Shown here: positions 18,580 through 27,723 of the stretch, one piece after another
Numbering within the stretch: the first letter of the stretch is position 1
How the letters are laid out: each line of letters opens with the position of its first letter
Source: Pontibacter oryzae
GTDB taxonomy: Bacteria; Bacteroidota; Bacteroidia; Cytophagales; Hymenobacteraceae
Direction: 5' to 3'
NCBI RefSeq assembly: GCF_003576375.1
Contig: NZ_QWGE01000002.1
Coordinates: 806,001 to 870,000, forward strand
DNA: 64,000 bases
Position numbers and translations under genes: made by a program
Notes under the pieces: generated by a model
Told to the model about the DNA's origin: nothing
Seen by the model: only the letters and a program-made list of their open reading frames with translations
Database searches by the model: none

Positions 18580-18780
18580 TTAAGCAGGGTGCATTTGCAT
18601 AAGCTTATCAACCACTGGTGTTCTAACAAAGCAACAATTTAAGAAATCATCGCGCTCCAAAAGCAGCATGTATAACAATAGGTCTTCGGAGGCTTGCTTA
18701 TTAAATTTTATCCTGCAAGAGTCTGGAGAAAGAGAAAGTTTTACTGGCCAACAGTTTTGGAATTGCCTCCGCACAGACAA
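18580..18780 (-). CDS. Doubtful small hypothetical protein
   Basis: 66 residues beginning MSVRRQFQNC. A TATACTTTG box, close to a promoter -7 element, lies just upstream on the same strand. The middle (EDLLLYMLLLERDDFLNCC) looks helical and plausibly coding, but no family is recognised. It may be a real small gene, a gene remnant or chance. Confidence 0.3.
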   Translation of the reverse strand: MSVRRQFQNCWPVKLSLSPDSCRIKFNKQASEDLLLYMLLLERDDFLNCCFVRTPVVDKLMQMHPA

Positions 18781-18923
18781 AGTATAAGTTGGTAATGATT
18801 GGTTTTAATCCGCAGCCCGATGGTTGTATCGCCCTGTTTCTGAGCACGGCAAAGCCACCTGAATAATCAAGTGTTTCATGCCTAAGATTTATGCAACATT
18901 AGCTTTATGGAAGGCATAACGAA

Positions 18924-18958
18924 GCGGTGGCTCCCATGCCAAGCATGGGAGCCACCGC
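18924..18958. repeat. Perfect 16-base hairpin with 3-base loop
   Basis: GCGGTGGCTCCCATGC, loop CAA, GCATGGGAGCCACCGC. GC-rich in an AT-rich gap, with no T-run on either side, so a simple terminator is unlikely. It lies 94 bases from the end of the FMN reductase gene. Confidence 0.8.
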
Positions 18959-19051
18959 AGTATTAACCATGGTTGTCCGACCAACCTTTAAAGTAAGGTA
19001 TGCAGTTGCAAAAACATCCCTTGTTTCATTTTAATACTTTGTTACACGCAC

Positions 19052-19573
19052 TTAGAAAGCTATAAACTTATCTATTTGCTCATCAACAAACTTCACGGTT
19101 TCTTTCTGAGTCAGGTTGCCGTTTTCATCCAGCTCGGCCTCAATGTTTGAAAGGTATATTTTTAACGGCAAGATGTGCAAGTGCATATGGTTAGCCACGC
19201 CCGTAAAATGGTCTACTCCTCTCAGATTACCTTGGCGGCCCGATGATATACCTACCAGGGCTGCCTTCTTCTCATAGAAACTTGCCGGAAATTCACTCGC
19301 ATCAATAAACGTTTTGAGCACACCCGGGAAGCTGCCATTATACTCAGGGATGACAAAAACAAACTTCTCTGTTTTAGAAACCACTTCCTGTATTTTAGCG
19401 AAAGCTTCACTTCGCTGGCCATACAGATCGCTCTCAATCAGGTTGCCTGGCAGTTCCGTAAGCGGGAGTATACCCACTTCCTGCCCTTTAGCGTTCAATC
19501 GTTTCTGATAATACTTAGCTACCCGAAGCGCATTGCTACCAGGGCGGTTAGTGCCTGAAATTATAGTAATCAT
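19052..19573 (-). CDS. NADPH-dependent FMN reductase family protein
   Basis: 173 residues with a flavodoxin-like fold. The phosphate-binding start ISGTNRPGSNALRVAKYY (residues 4-21) and the flavin-contact PEYNGSFPGVLKTFIDA near residue 75 are diagnostic. LVGISSGRQGNLRG supplies the third flavin loop. Such enzymes reduce FMN, quinones, azo dyes or chromate with NAD(P)H; the physiological substrate is unknown. It is cytoplasmic and monocistronic, with a 440-base gap to the threonine leader on the other strand. Confidence 0.9.
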   Translation of the reverse strand: MITIISGTNRPGSNALRVAKYYQKRLNAKGQEVGILPLTELPGNLIESDLYGQRSEAFAKIQEVVSKTEKFVFVIPEYNGSFPGVLKTFIDASEFPASFYEKKAALVGISSGRQGNLRGVDHFTGVANHMHLHILPLKIYLSNIEAELDENGNLTQKETVKFVDEQIDKFIAF

Positions 19574-20013
19574 AATAAATTAAATCGTTAATGCTTAAAG
19601 CTAGATAGGTGATTTATACTTTCTTCGTTAGCGAGTTTAAAATGCAAAAGTAACATTCACAGTCAGGCTTATCAAATACGGTAGCCCCAAAAGAAGAATC
19701 AACCTCAAGGAATGATAAGGCATCAACTCTCTTTTAAAGCCGTTTTATCACTCGGACACAAAATTTGGAAGGTAAATTGTACTTGAGCCCACATTGTTCG
19801 GTAAGTATAGAATGTTCTGTTAAGAAAGCCTAAACTGGCATAATTTCTTCAGTTCATCCTTGGTTGATTGCGCAATTTCCCGAACAGGCTTATTCATCGC
19901 ATGTCGTGCATCCAAGATTTAATTTTAACAAATTATCAAAGCTTGCAGCTAATAAAAACCATTTAATGAAAAAATAACTTTTGTTTTTTAATTATTAACA
20001 CCATATTGCTTAT
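19574..20013. other. Upstream region of the threonine operon and of the FMN reductase
   Basis: 440 AT-rich bases holding two divergent promoters. For the thr operon, TAACTTTTG at 19975-19983 is one base longer than the TAnnTTTG box and lies about 30 bases before the leader ATG. No other feature seen. Confidence 0.4.
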
Positions 20014-20136
20014 ATGAACCCTATGAGAAATACGCTTACGTCAACATCGACAATGATGACAACCGGTACCACCACGGTAACCGGGACGACAGGCTATGGC
20101 CCATGGGGAAAGCAACAAAATGTAGTTCGAGTATAA
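20014..20136 (+). CDS. Threonine-rich leader peptide of the thr operon
   Basis: 40-codon frame starting MNPMRNTLTSTST and ending in TAA at 20134. Twelve of the 20 residues from position 7 to 26 are Thr, with runs such as TTGTTTVTGTT, all coded by ACN. It is followed 21 bases later by an intrinsic terminator and then by thrA. That is the layout of a transcription attenuator: when charged tRNA-Thr is scarce the ribosome stalls on the Thr codons. I infer the function from position and composition. The peptide is not homologous by eye to enterobacterial ThrL, which also carries Ile codons; here there are none. Confidence 0.85.
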   Translation: MNPMRNTLTSTSTMMTTGTTTVTGTTGYGPWGKQQNVVRV

Positions 20137-20157
20137 TGTAAACACTTTATAGACTAC

Positions 20158-20198
20158 AAAAAAGCCTTCCTCTACCCAGAGGAAGGCTTTTTTGTTTT
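20158..20198 (+). terminator. Attenuator terminator of the thr operon
   Basis: Perfect 16-base stem AAAAAAGCCTTCCTCT / AGAGGAAGGCTTTTTT with loop ACCC, then GTTTTAA, ending 16 bases before the thrA ATG. A competing pairing exists: GGGGAAAGC at 20105-20113 can pair with GCCTTCCTC at 20164-20172 (eight of nine positions, one of them G-U). That would break the terminator. The rival lies just downstream of the Thr codons, where a stalled ribosome would leave it free. Confidence 0.88.
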
Positions 20199-20213
20199 AA
20201 TGACCACAACGAT

Positions 20214-22664
20214 ATGAGAATCCTGAAATTTGGAGGCACTTCCGTTGGCTCCGCAGATGCAATTTGCAAACTGGTACAGATAGTAAAGCAAGAGTATGAG
20301 CGCGGCAAAGCGCCGGCCTTAGTTTGTTCCGCTTTAGCTGGCGTAACCAATACGCTTCTGAACCTTGTAAACAATGCTTCGGCTGGTGAGGAATATAGCT
20401 CAGGGTTAAATCAGGTCGAAGAGCGCCATTTCCTGATTGTAAGGCAATTACTGGAAATAAAGCACCATAACCAGGCGCTGTTGGGTCTAAAGCTATACTT
20501 CAACGAACTGGATGGACTTTTAGCAGGCGTTAAAGCTCTTGGTGAGGCCTCGCCACGTATCCGGGATAAGGTTTTGGCTTATGGCGAGCTGTGCTCTTGC
20601 TATACTATCTCCCACATTCTTCGCCAGCAGCAAGTACCTGCTCTGTTTGCGGATGCGCGCCTGCTTGTTAGAACCGATAGCTCCTTTGGCAAGGCCAACG
20701 TAAACCAAGCCGTGACCTATCGCCAGATTCAGGATTATTTTCAGCAACATGGAAACGAGGTTCCGGTAATTACTGGTTTTATTGCCTCTGATGGCGCTGG
20801 TAACTCAACGACGCTTGGGCGTGGCGGCTCAGACTATACAGCAGCCTTAGTGGGTGCCGCAGTACAGGCGGGTGAGGTCCAGATCTGGACGGATGTGGAT
20901 GGTTTTATGACGGCAGACCCTAGGTTAGTGGAAAAGGCTTTCCCGCTGAAACACCTGTCTTACAACGAAGCCATGGAGCTATCGTACTTCGGAGCAAAGG
21001 TTATCCACTCGCCTACTATTTTGCCAGCCATTGCCAGTCAGATTCCCATCGTTGTTAAAAACACGTTTAATGCTGCGTTCGCAGGAACTTCTATTGGGGC
21101 TACAGCCACTGTAAACGGCTCACTCGTGAAAGGGATTACCTCTATACCAGCAGTCAGTTTAATAACCCTGCAGGGAGGAGGCATTGTTGGGCACAAAGGC
21201 TTTAGCGGACGCCTTTTCAGCGCTTTGGCACTGGCCGGAGTAAACGTTATACTTATCACCCAGGCCAGTTCTGAGCGAAGTATAAGTCTAGCTATTTCTC
21301 CGGAAGATGCAGCGCCAGCCCGAAACGCCATTGAAGCGGAGTTTGAATACGAGTTGTTAAAAGAGCAACTCCTTCCACCCGTTGTCGAAAGTGAATTCAG
21401 CATTTTAGCCGTGGTGGGCGAAAATATGAAGCAAGCTATCGGATTGTCGGGTAAATTGTTCAGCGCCTTAGGCCGAAGCGGTGTAAACGTAAGTGCCATT
21501 GCCCAAGGCTCCTCGGAGCTTAATATTTCGGTGGTGGTCAGTGCAGATGATTTAGGGAAAGCCTTGAATTCCGTACATGATGCCCTGTTCCTGTCTCCAC
21601 TTAAAACCCTGAACGTGTATTGCTGCGGCACCGGCAATATTGGGTCTACGCTGCTTAAACAACTGGAGCAGCATCAGGAATACTTACAGGAGAGCCGACA
21701 CCTACGAATTAACCTGGCAGGCGTGTGCAACAGCCGCAAAATGCACCTAAACCCTAGTGGCGTTAACCTTGGTAGCTGGAAGCAAACACTGCAGGATACC
21801 GGTGAGCAGAGTAATTTAGAACAGTTTATCAATCAGGCTGTTGCGCAGAACCTACCCAACTCCGTATTTATCGATAACACTGGCAGTGCGGCGGTTGCCC
21901 AAACTTACCGCCACCTTTTCGAAGAAAGTTTCTCGGTGGTTACCTGCAATAAAATCAGGAATTGCGGCACCTTCCCTGACTATTTTACCGATAAGCAGGT
22001 GGTACGGAAGTATGGCGTAGATTACTATTTTGAAACCAATGTAGGGGCTGGACTTCCTATCATCAAAACACTTCAGGATTTGCTCATCAGCGGCGACCGG
22101 GTACTGAAGATCGAAGCCATACTTTCAGGTACGATCTCATTCATATTTAATTCATACCGAGGATCCAAAACTTTTGCAGAGGTGGTGCGCGAAGCCCAGG
22201 AGAAAGGCTTCACGGAGCCGGACCCGCGCGATGATCTCAGCGGCTTGGACTTTGCCAGAAAGATGCTCATACTTGCCAGAGAAACTGGTTTACCTGCCGA
22301 GCTGCAGAACGTTAAAATACAGCCAATTTTACCTCAAAACTGTATAGACGCACCTACAGTGGAAGCTTTTTATGAAGAATTGGGAAAGTCTGAAAGCTAT
22401 TTCGAAAAGCTTAAAACGCAAGCAGAGACCGACGGTAAAGTTTTACGCTATGTGGGTATTTTAGAAGACGATAGTATAAAGATTGACTTAGTCATGGCCA
22501 GCTCCGAGCATCCGTTTTACGGTCTCTCCGGCAGCGATAACATTATTTCCTTTACCACCGATCGCTACCTTTTTAACCCCATGGTTATCAAGGGACCTGG
22601 CGCCGGCGCCGAAGTAACAGCTGCTGGCGTATTGGCAGACCTTGTTCGAGTAGCAGCTAATTAA
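20214..22664 (+). CDS. thrA: Bifunctional aspartate kinase / homoserine dehydrogenase I
   Basis: 816 residues, standard length of the fused enzyme. It catalyses the first and third steps from aspartate to threonine and methionine. The aspartokinase domain (1 to about 285) has KFGGTSVGSADAI, TLGRGGSDYTA and the WTDVDGFMTADPR loop. Two ACT-like regulatory segments (about 310-455) include GHKGFSGRLFSALA and the paired QASSERSIS / QGSSELNIS. The homoserine dehydrogenase (about 460-816) starts NVYCCGTGNIGSTLL, with a catalytic region GAGLPIIKTLQDLL. The ACT pair implies allosteric control, probably by threonine, on top of the attenuator upstream. Confidence 0.97.
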   Translation: MRILKFGGTSVGSADAICKLVQIVKQEYERGKAPALVCSALAGVTNTLLNLVNNASAGEEYSSGLNQVEERHFLIVRQLLEIKHHNQALLGLKLYFNELDGLLAGVKALGEASPRIRDKVLAYGELCSCYTISHILRQQQVPALFADARLLVRTDSSFGKANVNQAVTYRQIQDYFQQHGNEVPVITGFIASDGAGNSTTLGRGGSDYTAALVGAAVQAGEVQIWTDVDGFMTADPRLVEKAFPLKHLSYNEAMELSYFGAKVIHSPTILPAIASQIPIVVKNTFNAAFAGTSIGATATVNGSLVKGITSIPAVSLITLQGGGIVGHKGFSGRLFSALALAGVNVILITQASSERSISLAISPEDAAPARNAIEAEFEYELLKEQLLPPVVESEFSILAVVGENMKQAIGLSGKLFSALGRSGVNVSAIAQGSSELNISVVVSADDLGKALNSVHDALFLSPLKTLNVYCCGTGNIGSTLLKQLEQHQEYLQESRHLRINLAGVCNSRKMHLNPSGVNLGSWKQTLQDTGEQSNLEQFINQAVAQNLPNSVFIDNTGSAAVAQTYRHLFEESFSVVTCNKIRNCGTFPDYFTDKQVVRKYGVDYYFETNVGAGLPIIKTLQDLLISGDRVLKIEAILSGTISFIFNSYRGSKTFAEVVREAQEKGFTEPDPRDDLSGLDFARKMLILARETGLPAELQNVKIQPILPQNCIDAPTVEAFYEELGKSESYFEKLKTQAETDGKVLRYVGILEDDSIKIDLVMASSEHPFYGLSGSDNIISFTTDRYLFNPMVIKGPGAGAEVTAAGVLADLVRVAAN

Positions 22665-22684
22665 CTCATCGAAACCCCATACTT

Positions 22685-23632
22685 ATGAAAGCCATAAAAG
22701 TATTTGCCCCCGCTACCGTAGCCAATGTAAGTTGCGGATACGATGTGTTGGGCTTTGCCGTGAATGCCCCCGGAGATGAGGTAATCATGCAACTCAACGA
22801 CAGCGGAAAAGTAACTCTCGAAAGTATTACCGGAGACGATGGCCGCTTGCCAAGAGACCCCGCCCGCAACACGGTTAGTGCAGTTGTAATAAACTACCTG
22901 CAAGCGCTGGGCGTGGAGCAGGGCATAAGTATAGAATTGCATAAAAAGATGCCTTTTGGGAGTGGGCTGGGCTCTAGTGCTGCAAGCGCCGTAGCAGGTT
23001 TGATAGGGATAAACGAACTAATGGGCGCTCCACTTAGCCGGGAGCAACTCTTGCCCTTTGCCATGGAAGGAGAACGCCTTGCGTGCGGAAATGCGCACGC
23101 CGACAACGTAGCTCCTGCCCTAATTGGCGGCTTAGTACTTATTCGTAGTTACAATCCGCTGGATGTCGTTAAGTTACCTGTACCCGCTAGCTTAGCTTGT
23201 GCCTTGGTTTACCCGCATGTCGAAATTCAGACAAAAGAGGCCAGGCAGATACTTAAAACGCATATCCCGCTGCATGATGCCGTTACTCAATGGGGAAACG
23301 TTGCCGGGCTTGTGGCAGGGTTTTGCATGAACGACCTTGGACTGATAAGCCGCAGCATGCAGGATGTTGTGATAGAACCCGTGCGTGCCATGCTGATCCC
23401 TTACTTTTACGAGTTGAAGGAAATAGCCCTGCACCAACAGGCGCTTGGGTTTGGCATTTCTGGTTCAGGTCCGTCAGTTTTTGCCTTGTGCACCGGCCTG
23501 CAAACCGCTCAGCGTGTAGTAGATGCTATCTCTGCCCGGTTGTCCGAGGCAGGCATTCAGAGTACAACTTTTGTATCAGAAATAAACCAAAATGGCCCAC
23601 TCATTACGTCCATGCAACCTGCCCTAGACTAA
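22685..23632 (+). CDS. thrB: Homoserine kinase (GHMP family)
   Basis: 315 residues. It phosphorylates homoserine on the route to threonine. GHMP signatures are clear: the first motif FAPATVANVSCGYDVLGFAV at the start, the ATP loop MPFGSGLGSSAASAVAGL near residue 90, and the C-terminal GFGISGSGPSVFAL. It starts 20 bases after thrA and ends 8 bases before thrC, so the three genes form one transcript. Confidence 0.97.
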   Translation: MKAIKVFAPATVANVSCGYDVLGFAVNAPGDEVIMQLNDSGKVTLESITGDDGRLPRDPARNTVSAVVINYLQALGVEQGISIELHKKMPFGSGLGSSAASAVAGLIGINELMGAPLSREQLLPFAMEGERLACGNAHADNVAPALIGGLVLIRSYNPLDVVKLPVPASLACALVYPHVEIQTKEARQILKTHIPLHDAVTQWGNVAGLVAGFCMNDLGLISRSMQDVVIEPVRAMLIPYFYELKEIALHQQALGFGISGSGPSVFALCTGLQTAQRVVDAISARLSEAGIQSTTFVSEINQNGPLITSMQPALD

Positions 23633-23640
23633 GTAAACCT

Positions 23641-24942
23641 ATGCCATATATTAGCACAAACAAGAAAGCACCCGCAGCCACACTACAGAGCGCAGTTATT
23701 AAAGGACTTGCTCCTGATGGTGGTTTGTACATGCCTGCACATATACCAAAGTTACCAGAAACCTTCTACGCGCGTCTACCAGAGCTTTCGCTCTCTGAAA
23801 TAGCAGTGGAAGTTGCAAGAAATGTGCTTGCCAACGAAGTACCCCACAACATACTTAAGCCCTTGGTGGAAGAAGCTATCAATTTTGAAACCCCACTTAA
23901 AGAAGTTGAAAAGGACTGCTTTAGCCTGGAGCTTTTTCATGGGCCGACCATGGCGTTTAAAGATGTAGGTGCGCGGTTTATGTCGCGGTTGCTGGCATAC
24001 TTTACAGCTGGCCAACGCCAGCCAATAAAGGTAATCGTGGCAACTTCCGGAGATACAGGCAGTGCAGTGGCGGCAGGCTTTCATCAGGTGCCGGGGATTG
24101 AAGTATACATCCTTTACCCCAAAGGCAAAGTAAGCCCGTTACAGCAAAAACAATTAACTACCTGGGGCGATAACATCAGAGCACTGGAAGTGGACGGCAC
24201 GTTTGATGATTGCCAGTATCTTGTAAAACAGGCCCTTGCAGATACGGCACTGAACGAAAACCATTTACTTACATCAGCAAACAGCATTAATATTGCCCGG
24301 CTAATACCACAATCATTTTATTATTTCTATGCTTTCGGACAGCTACAGCGCCTTGGCAAGCCTATTGTATTTAGTGTGCCAAGTGGGAATTTTGGGAATT
24401 TAACCGGCGGCTTGCTGGCTGCGGCCATGGGCTTACCTGTGCACCAATTTATTGCCGCCACTAATGCAAACAGCGTAGTACCGGAGTTTTTAGAAACAGG
24501 CAATTATCAGCCAAGGGCATCAGTGCAAACAATTAGCAACGCCATGGATGTTGGCAACCCAAGCAACTATGCCCGCATGCTATACCTTTTTAATGAGGAT
24601 GTTTCCCGCATCAAAAAGCTTGTCAGCGGCTATGCGTTTACCGACGAGGAAACTAAGAAAGCTATTCATGACGTGTATCAAAACCATGATTATTTATTAG
24701 ACCCACATGGAGCAGTAGCCTATTGCGGCGCCAAAAAGTACACCCTACAGGCCGGCCACGAACTAGTGTCAGCTTTTCTTGAAACAGCACATCCCGGGAA
24801 ATTTAAGGAAGTAATGGAAAGCACCCTGCAACAGAAAATACACCTGCCGGAAAGGTTGGAAGCCTTCATCAACAAAGCAGAGAGTATAACCTCGCTTTCC
24901 ACAGAATATGAGGCACTAAGAGCCATACTTAGCAAAGTATAA
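23641..24942 (+). CDS. thrC: Threonine synthase
   Basis: 433 residues from ATG 23641. It is a pyridoxal-phosphate enzyme converting phosphohomoserine to threonine. The start MPYISTNKKAPAATLQSAV and GLAPDGGLYMP are family-typical. The PLP lysine lies in HGPTMAFKDVGARF, and the phosphate loop is SGDTGSAVAAGF. A longer frame extends upstream through thrB, but its extra residues are unlike threonine synthase, so the start at 23641 is preferred. It is the last gene of the thr operon; no clear terminator was found before the pseudouridine synthase. Confidence 0.96.
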   Translation: MPYISTNKKAPAATLQSAVIKGLAPDGGLYMPAHIPKLPETFYARLPELSLSEIAVEVARNVLANEVPHNILKPLVEEAINFETPLKEVEKDCFSLELFHGPTMAFKDVGARFMSRLLAYFTAGQRQPIKVIVATSGDTGSAVAAGFHQVPGIEVYILYPKGKVSPLQQKQLTTWGDNIRALEVDGTFDDCQYLVKQALADTALNENHLLTSANSINIARLIPQSFYYFYAFGQLQRLGKPIVFSVPSGNFGNLTGGLLAAAMGLPVHQFIAATNANSVVPEFLETGNYQPRASVQTISNAMDVGNPSNYARMLYLFNEDVSRIKKLVSGYAFTDEETKKAIHDVYQNHDYLLDPHGAVAYCGAKKYTLQAGHELVSAFLETAHPGKFKEVMESTLQQKIHLPERLEAFINKAESITSLSTEYEALRAILSKV

Positions 24943-25009
24943 AAAATAAGTCTGCCAGAATGAACAGCCCATTTTGCGCAAAACTCCTATAATTGGTAAT
25001 TTGCGACCC

Positions 25010-25612
25010 ATGGAAATAGCTTCTGACATACGAACAGCCCCTCACCGGCATTTTATGATCCATAAACCTTTTGGCTACCTTAGTCAATTTGTATGCGATA
25101 AAAAGAAGAAGAAGCTGCTCGGAGAGTTTCATGGTTTTCCGGAAGGCACCATGGCTATTGGAAGGCTGGACGAAGGAAGTGAAGGGCTGCTTTTGTTAAC
25201 AACCGATGGCAAGGCAAGCGAATTCATCAGAAGCCGCAAAGTTGAAAAAGAGTATTATGCTCAGGTAGACGGTCTAATCTCGGAAGAAGCATTGGTACAG
25301 TTGCAGCAAGGAGTTGCCCTTAGAATTGAAGGCGAAGATTACATTACAAAGCCCTGTGAAGCCAGGAAACTAGACCCCGCTCCCGACTTTCCGGAGCGTA
25401 GCCGCCGTGTTCGCGACGACCGCCATGGGCCTACAAGCTGGGTATCAATAACACTGACGGAAGGTAAAAACAGGCAGGTTCGTAAAATGACAGCAGCCGT
25501 CGGCTTTCCTACATTGCGCCTGATACGTGTGCGTATCGGCAATTTTCACCTTGAGAATATGGCGCCAGGCCAAGTCGTGGAAATTGACACCACATCCCTT
25601 TTTGCACAATAA
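25010..25612 (+). CDS. Pseudouridine synthase (RsuA/RluE type)
   Basis: About 200 residues from the ATG at 25010 (MEIASDIRTAPHRHF). An upstream ATG at 24974 adds 12 residues unlike the family. HRHFMIHKPFGYLSQFV matches the usual start. The catalytic motif AIGRLDEGSEGLLLLT contains the essential Asp, and LTEGKNRQVRKMTAAVGFPT is the C-terminal signature. There is no S4 domain, which fits RluE-type enzymes acting on one uridine of 23S rRNA; the exact position is not certain. A Pro/Arg-rich insert lies at about 125-140. Confidence 0.88.
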   Translation: MEIASDIRTAPHRHFMIHKPFGYLSQFVCDKKKKKLLGEFHGFPEGTMAIGRLDEGSEGLLLLTTDGKASEFIRSRKVEKEYYAQVDGLISEEALVQLQQGVALRIEGEDYITKPCEARKLDPAPDFPERSRRVRDDRHGPTSWVSITLTEGKNRQVRKMTAAVGFPTLRLIRVRIGNFHLENMAPGQVVEIDTTSLFAQ

Positions 25613-25799
25613 GTGCTAATCGCTACCACTCTGCATTGCAATAGTTATTAAATATTTTGAGGGAGGTAGTTCTTTCCAAATCCTCAAGCACCTCTATTCT
25701 ACTAAACAACTTAAGTAGTAACCCCTTACCTATCCATTAGCCATAGTTGCCGTACAAATGGTAGCGACAGGCCGATTTATAGGTCTCCAATTTATTTCG

Positions 25800-25807
25800 T
25801 ATATTTG
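25800..25807 (+). promoter_or_regulatory. Probable promoter -7 box of the suf operon
   Basis: TATATTTG, a perfect TAnnTTTG match 85 bases before the sufA start. The expected TTG about 19 bases upstream is degenerate (TTT at 25776). Its position inside the longer upstream frame supports the later sufA start. Confidence 0.55.
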
Positions 25808-25891
25808 TATCTACAACAATATGTGTTAACCTGTGTTTATAATCGTGCACTATTTAGTCTCGCTATTTGTTTTATCCTAAAACACAAGCAT

Positions 25892-26218
25892 ATGATCACT
25901 GTATCTGACAAAGCGAAAGAATATATTACCAACCTGATACAGAGAGAACAGCGAAGCACTGATACATTTGTTCGGGTTGGTGTTAAAGGCGGTGGGTGCT
26001 CTGGTTTAGAGTATCAGCTGGCTTTCGACACCGAAAGAAAACCAGACGATGAAGCCTTCGAAAACAATGGCCTTACCGTGGTTGTTGATAAAAAGAGCCT
26101 GTTTTACCTGCTAGGTACAGAGCTGGATTATTCGGCTGGTTTAAATGGCAAAGGCTTATACTTTAATAACCCAAATGCTTCCCGCACATGCAGTTGCGGC
26201 GAAAGCTTTGCAGTATAA
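25892..26218 (+). CDS. sufA: A-type iron-sulfur carrier (HesB/IscA/SufA family)
   Basis: 108 residues from the ATG at 25892, the standard length; the frame runs further upstream but crosses the likely promoter. The three cluster-binding cysteines are in GGGCSGLEYQL near residue 34 and in the C-terminal CSCGESF. It accepts Fe-S clusters from the SufBCD scaffold and passes them to apoproteins. It is the first gene of the suf operon, 33 bases before sufB. Confidence 0.92.
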   Translation: MITVSDKAKEYITNLIQREQRSTDTFVRVGVKGGGCSGLEYQLAFDTERKPDDEAFENNGLTVVVDKKSLFYLLGTELDYSAGLNGKGLYFNNPNASRTCSCGESFAV

Positions 26219-26251
26219 AAGCCTGCTGAATCTCATTAGCAAAATACAATT

Positions 26252-27706
26252 ATGGCAAATACAGTAGACAGTAACGAGTTAATTAACGAGATTGCCACTA
26301 AAGAGTATGAATTTGGTTTTGTCACGGACATAGAAATGGATGTGGCACCTCCTGGTCTTAACGAGGATGTAATCAAGTTTATATCGGCAAAAAAAGAGGA
26401 GCCGGAGTGGCTGCTTCAGTGGCGGATGCGCGGCTATAAGGCTTTTATGAAGTCTGAGATGCCAACGTGGCAGAATTTTGAGATGCCTGAACTGGACTTT
26501 CAGGCAATTTCATACTATGCCGCTCCCAAAAACAAAAAGAAGTATGAAAGCCTGGACGAGGTTGACCCGGAACTTTTAGCCACCTTCGCTAAGCTTGGCA
26601 TTCCGTTGAATGAGCAGAAGGTGTTGGCTGGGGTAGCCGTAGATGCCGTTTTCGATAGTATTTCTGTGGCTACCACATACAAGGAAAAGCTTAAAGAACT
26701 AGGTATAATCTTCTGTTCCATTAGTGAGGCCGTGCAGGAGCACCCGGAGCTAGTGCAGAAGTATCTTGGCTCGGTGGTTCCGCACTCCGACAACATTTTT
26801 GCTTCCTTAAACACTGCTGCTTTTTCGGATGGCTCGTTTGTATACATCCCCAAGGGTGTGAGGTGCCCGATGGAGCTATCGACATACTTCCGTATAAACA
26901 CTCAGGGCACTGGCCAGTTTGAGCGCACGCTTATTATAGCCGATGAGGGTAGTTATGTAAGTTACCTGGAAGGCTGCACCGCCCCGATGCGCGACGAGAA
27001 CCAGTTGCACGCCGCTGTGGTAGAACTCATAGCCTTAGATAATGCCGAGATAAAATACTCAACAGTACAGAATTGGTACCCAGGCGACAAAGAGGGCAAA
27101 GGCGGTATTTATAATTTTGTAACCAAGCGCGGTGCTTGCCGTGGCGTGAACTCCAAAATATCCTGGACGCAGGTCGAGACCGGCTCTGCCATTACCTGGA
27201 AATACCCAAGCGTTATTTTGCAAGGTGATAATTCCAGTGGGGAGTTTTATTCTGTGGCGGTAACAGGTAACAGGCAAATTGCTGATACAGGTACTAAAAT
27301 ATATCATCTAGGACGCAACACCAAGAGCCGAATTATCTCCAAAGGTATATCTGCCGGACGTAGCCAGAATAGTTACCGGGGTTTGGTGCACGTTGGTGCG
27401 AAGGCTGAAAATGCCCGAAACTTTACGCAATGTGATTCCCTGCTGATTGGCGACCGTTGCGGTGCGCATACGTTTCCGTATATCGAAACTAAGAACAATA
27501 CGGCCATGGTAGAGCACGAAGCCACTACCTCCAAAATCGGTGAAGACCAGATTTTCTACCTCAACCAACGCGGCATAGATTCAGAAAAAGCCGTAGCGCT
27601 GATCGTAAACGGTTATGCCAAGGAAGTATTGAATCAGTTACCGATGGAGTTTGCCGTAGAGGCTCAGAAATTATTATCAATCACGCTGGAAGGCAGCGTA
27701 GGTTAA
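26252..27706 (+). CDS. sufB: Fe-S cluster assembly scaffold SufB
   Basis: 484 residues, normal length. SufB and SufD with SufC form the scaffold on which Fe-S clusters are built from sulfur handed over by SufS-SufE. Recognisable parts: the N-terminal helical region, [24 protein letters not shown] with its conserved Cys, and the C-terminal [13 protein letters not shown] ... [19 protein letters not shown]. The last stretch includes the Cys and Glu/His thought to bind the cluster. It is 17 bases before sufC. Confidence 0.97.
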   Translation: MANTVDSNELINEIATKEYEFGFVTDIEMDVAPPGLNEDVIKFISAKKEEPEWLLQWRMRGYKAFMKSEMPTWQNFEMPELDFQAISYYAAPKNKKKYESLDEVDPELLATFAKLGIPLNEQKVLAGVAVDAVFDSISVATTYKEKLKELGIIFCSISEAVQEHPELVQKYLGSVVPHSDNIFASLNTAAFSDGSFVYIPKGVRCPMELSTYFRINTQGTGQFERTLIIADEGSYVSYLEGCTAPMRDENQLHAAVVELIALDNAEIKYSTVQNWYPGDKEGKGGIYNFVTKRGACRGVNSKISWTQVETGSAITWKYPSVILQGDNSSGEFYSVAVTGNRQIADTGTKIYHLGRNTKSRIISKGISAGRSQNSYRGLVHVGAKAENARNFTQCDSLLIGDRCGAHTFPYIETKNNTAMVEHEATTSKIGEDQIFYLNQRGIDSEKAVALIVNGYAKEVLNQLPMEFAVEAQKLLSITLEGSVG

Positions 27707-27723
27707 CATTAAACAAGATTTAC

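Larger units (their letters stand above)
18269..19051. other. Gene-poor region
   Basis: 783 bases between the GAF and FMN reductase genes. It holds one doubtful 66-residue frame on the minus strand (18580-18780) and a perfect hairpin at 18924-18958. I see no other gene. Confidence 0.5.

Noticed and set aside
21038..21637. Long open frame antisense to thrA
   Set aside because: Its peptide is Thr/Ser/Pro-rich without family features, and it lies wholly within the well-supported thrA coding sequence.
23290..23640. Upstream extension of threonine synthase
   Set aside because: The added residues overlap thrB in another frame and look unlike the family; the ATG at 23641 gives the standard N terminus.
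25805..25891. Longer start for the sufA product
   Set aside because: It begins inside a likely promoter box and adds a hydrophobic segment that A-type carriers do not have.
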